Positions 6,458 to 9,414 of a stretch of 9,414 bases of DNA are shown one piece after another. The position numbers and the translations under genes were made by a program. The notes under the pieces were generated by a model, which worked only from the letters and a program-made list of their open reading frames with translations, had not been told where the DNA came from and did not search any database. Each line of letters starts with the position of its first letter. The first letter of the stretch is position 1. Source of the stretch: an uncultured Eubacterium sp. Lineage in GTDB: Bacteria; Bacillota_A; Clostridia; Lachnospirales; Lachnospiraceae. The DNA lies in NCBI GenBank assembly GCA_947653505.1, contig CANTHI010000105.1, forward strand, positions 1 through 9,414, in the 5' to 3' direction.

Positions 6458-7321
6458 ATGAGCAGGATATATGGAATGGCTAAAATGGGATACCAGCTGG
6501 TGAAGCCCTGGAAGGAGAGACATGCCGCTGCGGCAGCATGTAAGTATTATAAAAACAGCACGGATGCAGAGATCAGGAAACTGATTTCTTATGTGAAAAG
6601 GACGGGACGGATGCAGACGTTTAATTATCCGTTTGCGGAAAAATATGAAAACTATCGATGCAGAATCAGAAAAGATCCCGAAAACGGACTGTTTTTTGTA
6701 GATTATCATGACCGTCCGATGTATTTCAGCAGGGATTATTTTACAGTGGGAAGCTGCATGAAATATATGCGCAGCATACTGACCGAGCAGGATCCGGACA
6801 GTCCGCACAGGTATTTAACGGATGGATTTGATGTGGATGCGGGAAGTATTGCCGGGGTTGCCGAGGGGAATTTCTCTTTAGACATTGTGGATAAGGTCTC
6901 CAGACTGATCCTGGTAGAATGCAATAAAAACTGGATCGAGGCTCTGGAAAAGACGTTTGCCAGAGAAATAGCTGGCGGAAAAGTAGTGCTGGTACCTAAA
7001 ATGCTGGGAGATAAAAATGATAAAACGCAGACGTCGGTCGATACCCTTTTTAAAAAGTATGGGAAAATTGATTTTATAAAAATGGATATTGAGGGAGGGG
7101 AGGAGGCTGCCCTGCGGGGCGCGGGAGCGTGGATGAAGGCGTGTACTTCTGCGAAACTGGCAGTATGTACATATCATAAGCCGGAAGCATTTCAGGAAAT
7201 CAGTAACATGCTGGGCGGGGCGTTCCGGCTGTCTGGTACAAAAGGTTATATGTATTTCAATCCGGTACTGAGGGATCAGGCGCCGTATTTCAGAAGGGGA
7301 CTGATCCGGGCGGTGAGATAG
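6458..7321 (+). CDS. FkbM-type SAM-dependent methyltransferase
   Basis: With the ATG at 6458 this is a 287-residue cytoplasmic methyltransferase of the FkbM kind, which O-methylate hydroxyls on sugars or other natural products. Residues about 1-110 form a helical and mixed N-terminal extension. The SAM-binding glycine-rich loop is FDVDAGSIAGVAEGNFSLD (124-142), followed by LILVECNKNW (150-159; acidic end of strand 2), the segment VVLVPKMLGDK (176-186), and the family hallmark IDFIKMDIEGGEEAALRGA (204-222). The final portion (KLAVCTYHKPE, 233-243) matches the usual C-terminal strands. An in-frame ATG at 6407 would add 17 residues (MQMIYLQFLRKEERRGQ) but lacks a ribosome site. It is the second methyltransferase activity in the cluster, after the GT4 fusion, so the glycan probably carries more than one methyl group. 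A gap of about 70 bases before it is the largest in the window and shows no hairpin terminator. Confidence 0.88.
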   Translation: MSRIYGMAKMGYQLVKPWKERHAAAAACKYYKNSTDAEIRKLISYVKRTGRMQTFNYPFAEKYENYRCRIRKDPENGLFFVDYHDRPMYFSRDYFTVGSCMKYMRSILTEQDPDSPHRYLTDGFDVDAGSIAGVAEGNFSLDIVDKVSRLILVECNKNWIEALEKTFAREIAGGKVVLVPKMLGDKNDKTQTSVDTLFKKYGKIDFIKMDIEGGEEAALRGAGAWMKACTSAKLAVCTYHKPEAFQEISNMLGGAFRLSGTKGYMYFNPVLRDQAPYFRRGLIRAVR

Positions 7322-7350
7322 GATAGCGGTAGTGATTCAAAGAGAAAGAA

Positions 7351-7355
7351 GAGGG
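7351..7355 (+). promoter_or_regulatory. Shine-Dalgarno site supporting a TTG start
   Basis: GAGGG within the purine-rich stretch 7341-7355 ends 8 bases before TTG 7364. No ATG or GTG in the same frame lies close by, so the TTG is the likely start. Confidence 0.6.
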
Positions 7356-7363
7356 TATATACA

Positions 7364-8299
7364 TTGAAGAGTCTGGTAGGATGTACTGGATTTGTGGGAC
7401 AGAATCTGGCAGCCAGCTGCAGCTTTGATGGGTTGTATCATTCCAAAAATATTGGGGAAGCTTATGGAACAAATCCTGAATGGCTGGTCTATGCAGGAGT
7501 ACGGGCGGAAATGTTTTTAGCGAACCGGGATCCGCAGCAGGACAGAGAACGGATCGGTCAGGCGATTGAGAATATTAAAAGAATCCGTCCAAAGTATCTG
7601 GTACTGATTTCCACAATTAGCGTTTATGGAGAACAGACGTGTGCAGATGAGAAAACGGAAATTCATACAGAGCAGTTAACGGCATATGGAAAGAACAGGC
7701 TGTATTTGGAACAGTGGGCAGAAGCGGAGATGGAACATGTGCTGATCGTCAGACTGCCTGCGTTATATGGAATGGGGATCAAAAAAAACTTTATCTATGA
7801 TTATATTTACAGGATTCCGGCGCTATTAAGCCGGGATATTTATGAGCGGCTATGGAAAGAGCATTGTCAGCTGGAAAATTATTATGAAAAGCAGAACAAT
7901 GGATATTACAAATGCCGACAGCTGGGAAAGGAAGAAAAACAGTATCTGAGAGCTTATTTTCAGTCAGCCGGGTTTTCTGCGCTGGATTTTACAGACAGTC
8001 GGTCAAAATATCAGTTTTATAATCTGACGTATTTATGGGAGCATATTCAGACAGCTGCAGATCATGGACTGAAAAAAGTAAATCTTGTGACGGAACCGGT
8101 CAGGGTGGCGGAGCTGTACCAATATCTGGAACAGGATGGATTTGAAAATAAAATCATGCAGGAACCTTTTGACTATCAGCTGCGCACAGTACATGCAAAG
8201 CTGTTTGGCGGAAAGGAAGGATATATTTTTGATAAGAAGTTTGTGCTGGAAGACATTCGGAAATTTGTATGCAGTGTGAAAAAAGCGGAAGGAATATAA
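7364..8299 (+). CDS. SDR-like NAD(P)-binding sugar-nucleotide epimerase/dehydratase family protein
   Basis: This protein of 311 residues resembles extended short-chain dehydrogenase/reductases that modify NDP-sugars. The TTG start places the Rossmann loop at the very N-terminus: VGCTGFVGQNLA (5-16), with G6-x2-G9-x2-G12. LVYAGVRAEMFLANRDP (41-57) looks like the second cofactor-contact strand and helix. LVLISTISVYG (79-89) carries the usual Ser/Thr before the active-site Tyr, and AYGKNRLYLEQW (107-118) aligns with the YxxxK motif but shows Y108-G-K-N-R112, so Arg stands where the catalytic Lys is normal. LIVRLPALYG (127-136) and FTDSRSKYQFYNL (209-221) resemble the substrate half, and FGGKEGYIFDKK (281-292) is near the end. 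I recall similar proteins in Lachnospiraceae glycan clusters, but not their substrate. It is followed after 2 bases by a GT2 gene. It may make a rare sugar precursor, or may bind NAD(P) without the standard SDR chemistry. Confidence 0.75.
   Translation: MKSLVGCTGFVGQNLAASCSFDGLYHSKNIGEAYGTNPEWLVYAGVRAEMFLANRDPQQDRERIGQAIENIKRIRPKYLVLISTISVYGEQTCADEKTEIHTEQLTAYGKNRLYLEQWAEAEMEHVLIVRLPALYGMGIKKNFIYDYIYRIPALLSRDIYERLWKEHCQLENYYEKQNNGYYKCRQLGKEEKQYLRAYFQSAGFSALDFTDSRSKYQFYNLTYLWEHIQTAADHGLKKVNLVTEPVRVAELYQYLEQDGFENKIMQEPFDYQLRTVHAKLFGGKEGYIFDKKFVLEDIRKFVCSVKKAEGI
8287..8293 (+). promoter_or_regulatory. Shine-Dalgarno site deciding the second DPM-like GT2 start
   Basis: GGAAGGA lies at the end of the preceding gene, 8 bases before ATG 8302. 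An upstream in-frame ATG at 8269 sits inside the preceding gene, lacks such a site, and would add an 11-residue leader not expected before the MECNILFPVYNE strand. Confidence 0.65.
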
Positions 8300-8301
8300 C
8301 G

Positions 8302-9042
8302 ATGGAATGCAACATTTTATTTCCGGTTTATAATGAAAGGCTGCGGCTGGAACAGGGGATACGCAGAACTGTGGCGTATATGGACCGCTGGATGAAAGGC
8401 CGTTATGTATTGACAATCGTAGATAATGCATCCACAGATGAGACGCCAGAGATCGCGGGACGTCTATGCAGGGAATATGCACAGGTGAAGTATCAGCGGC
8501 TGGAGGAAAAAGGTGTAGGCGCTGCCTTCCGGGCAGGTATCCGCTGTAATGAAGCGCCAATTGTGGGATATATGGATGTGGATTTGTCTACGGATCTGAG
8601 ACATTTAAAACAGGTGTGGAATATTTTTCAGACAAATCCGGATGTGGGGATGGTGAATGGTTCCAGATGGAATCGTCGTTCCCGTGTGTATGGGAGGAAG
8701 TGGTACCGGATGCTTACATCTTATGGGCTGACCGTACTGCTGAAGCTGGGGCTGGGATTAAGGGCTTCGGATGCGGTCTGCGGATTTAAATTTTTCCGGC
8801 GCCAGATCGCACAGGATCTGATTCTGGAAGCAGGAAATCATGAAAATGGGTGGTCTTATATCATCGAATTGCTGCTTCGGGCAGAGCGTGGAGGGATCAA
8901 TATAGCAGAATTGCCGGTACACTGGAAGGATGATTACCGGTCAACCGTCCATGTGTGCCAGCAGATAAGAAATTACTGCCTGCAGATCAGGCGTATGAGA
9001 AAAAAATTTAAAATGGAAGAAAAGGTAGCGGAAAAGAAATGA
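8302..9042 (+). CDS. DPM1/ALG5-like GT2 glycosyltransferase without membrane helices
   Basis: From ATG 8302 this is a 246-residue GT2 (GT-A) enzyme. NILFPVYNE (4-12) starts the fold, VDNASTD (40-46) takes the place of VDDGS, KGVGAAFRAGI (70-80) matches the GxG-x-A-x2-G helix of dolichyl- or polyprenyl-phosphate sugar synthases, and YMDVDLSTD (90-98) supplies the metal-binding DVD. NGSRWNRRSRVYGRKW (119-134), DAVCGFKFFRR (157-167) and NGWSYIIELLLRAERGG (182-198) are characteristic of the ALG5/DPM1-like branch. There are no C-terminal membrane helices, unlike the GtrB-like enzyme at 4629-5582; the C-terminus is instead strongly basic (RRMRKKFKMEEKVAEKK, 230-246), which could hold it at the membrane surface. 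It may make a second polyprenyl-phosphate sugar, or transfer to a glycan or other lipid acceptor. Its stop overlaps the next start (ATGA). Confidence 0.85.
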   Translation: MECNILFPVYNERLRLEQGIRRTVAYMDRWMKGRYVLTIVDNASTDETPEIAGRLCREYAQVKYQRLEEKGVGAAFRAGIRCNEAPIVGYMDVDLSTDLRHLKQVWNIFQTNPDVGMVNGSRWNRRSRVYGRKWYRMLTSYGLTVLLKLGLGLRASDAVCGFKFFRRQIAQDLILEAGNHENGWSYIIELLLRAERGGINIAELPVHWKDDYRSTVHVCQQIRNYCLQIRRMRKKFKMEEKVAEKK

Positions 9043-9414
9043 AATATTCAATATCAAATATTGCATGGGCGCCTGAATATGATGAGGAAATGTATCATTT
9101 TTTGCATGAAACCGGATATGATGGTGTGGAGATAGCGCCAACGCGTTTGTTTGGAAGTCACCCATATGCAGAGCTTCGACAGGCAGAAAGATTCAGGGAA
9201 CATTTAAAGCAGGATTATGACTTAGAGATTTCTTCCATGCAGTCTATATGGTCCGGAAGGAGGGAAAGACTGTTTGGTGAAGAAAAAGAGCGTACCGCGC
9301 TGTTTGAATACAGCAAATATGCGATAGAATTTGCCAATGTCCTGGCATGTGGGAATCTTGTGTTTGGATGTCCGAAAAACTATGTGTCTGCAACTCTTAC
9401 GAATGAGAATGGTA
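9039..9414 (+). CDS. Sugar phosphate isomerase/epimerase, TIM-barrel (AP_endonuc_2-like) family, 5' part
   Basis: A reading frame opens at ATG 9039 in an ATGA overlap with the preceding gene and stays open to the window edge: 125 codons plus one base, with no stop. The N-terminus MKYSISNIAWAPEYDEEMYH (1-20) followed by ETGYDGVEIAPTRLFG (24-39) is the first beta-alpha unit of xylose-isomerase-like TIM barrels, with E31 in a likely metal- or substrate-contact position. LEISSMQSIWSGRRERLFG (62-80) gives the second strand and loop, and YSKYAIEFANVLACGNLVFGCPKN (91-114) the next helix and strand. These enzymes isomerise or epimerise sugars or related polyols. Relatives of this shape occur in polysaccharide clusters, often with unassigned substrates. 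Coupling to the GT2 and the SDR-like gene suggests a shared precursor or glycan-branch pathway. The C-terminal two thirds or so lie outside the window. Confidence 0.8.
   Translation, partial: MKYSISNIAWAPEYDEEMYHFLHETGYDGVEIAPTRLFGSHPYAELRQAERFREHLKQDYDLEISSMQSIWSGRRERLFGEEKERTALFEYSKYAIEFANVLACGNLVFGCPKNYVSATLTNENG

Noticed and set aside
7322..7363. Possible terminator between the FkbM and SDR-like genes
   Set aside because: No inverted repeat or T-run is visible; the stretch is purine-rich and ends in the ribosome site.
8269..8301. Longer start for the second DPM-like GT2
   Set aside because: It would begin within the preceding gene, has no good ribosome site, and adds a leader (MQCEKSGRNIT) before the natural first strand.
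8033..8560. 175-codon minus-strand frame crossing the SDR/GT2 boundary
   Set aside because: It lies opposite two well-supported genes, has no recognisable domain, and its peptide is a shadow of their coding sequence.

Overview
The window looks like part of a surface-polysaccharide (capsule, exopolysaccharide or cell-wall glycan) biosynthesis operon from a low- to mid-GC Firmicute, most plausibly a gut Lachnospiraceae/Clostridia member. The assignment rests on the protein families, strong purine-rich Shine-Dalgarno sites, frequent AGA/AGG arginine codons, and the resemblance of several genes to ones remembered from Lachnospiraceae glycan loci. It is an inference, not a database match.

All supported genes lie on the + strand and are packed head to tail. 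Gaps are 0 to about 70 bases, with stop/start overlaps at 2834-2838, 4629-4632 and 9039-9042. I see no internal terminator, promoter, RNA gene, mobile element or CRISPR array, and no gene-free stretch over 300 bases. The window is probably the middle of a longer transcript cut at both ends.

Layout: (1) 1-787 holds the C-terminal part of a GT4-type glycosyltransferase. Its N-terminal half is missing or out of frame at the left edge. (2) 797-2836 encodes a paralogous GT4 glycosyltransferase fused to a class I methyltransferase. (3) 2836-5582 is a membrane module: a PIG-V-like GT-C transferase, a small secreted or anchored beta-rich protein, and a GtrB/DPM-like polyprenyl-phosphate sugar synthase with two C-terminal membrane helices. 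(4) 5595-6386 is a soluble GT2 glycosyltransferase. (5) 6458-7321 is a FkbM-type methyltransferase. (6) 7364-9414 holds an NAD(P)-binding SDR-like protein with a TTG start, a second DPM/GtrB-like GT2 without membrane helices, and the 5' part of a sugar phosphate isomerase/epimerase (TIM-barrel) gene that runs off the right edge.

Working model (inference): the soluble GT4 and GT2 enzymes build a lipid-linked oligosaccharide on the cytoplasmic face, and the two methyltransferase domains cap or decorate it. The GtrB-like enzyme loads a sugar onto polyprenyl phosphate. The PIG-V-like enzyme uses that lipid-linked sugar on the outer face to add a side branch, possibly helped by the small exported protein. 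The SDR-like and isomerase proteins may make an unusual sugar precursor. The points most worth a second look are the standalone exported beta-rich protein inside the GT-C/GtrB module, the GT4-methyltransferase fusion, the broken left-edge glycosyltransferase, and the SDR-like protein with Arg at the usual catalytic Lys position.
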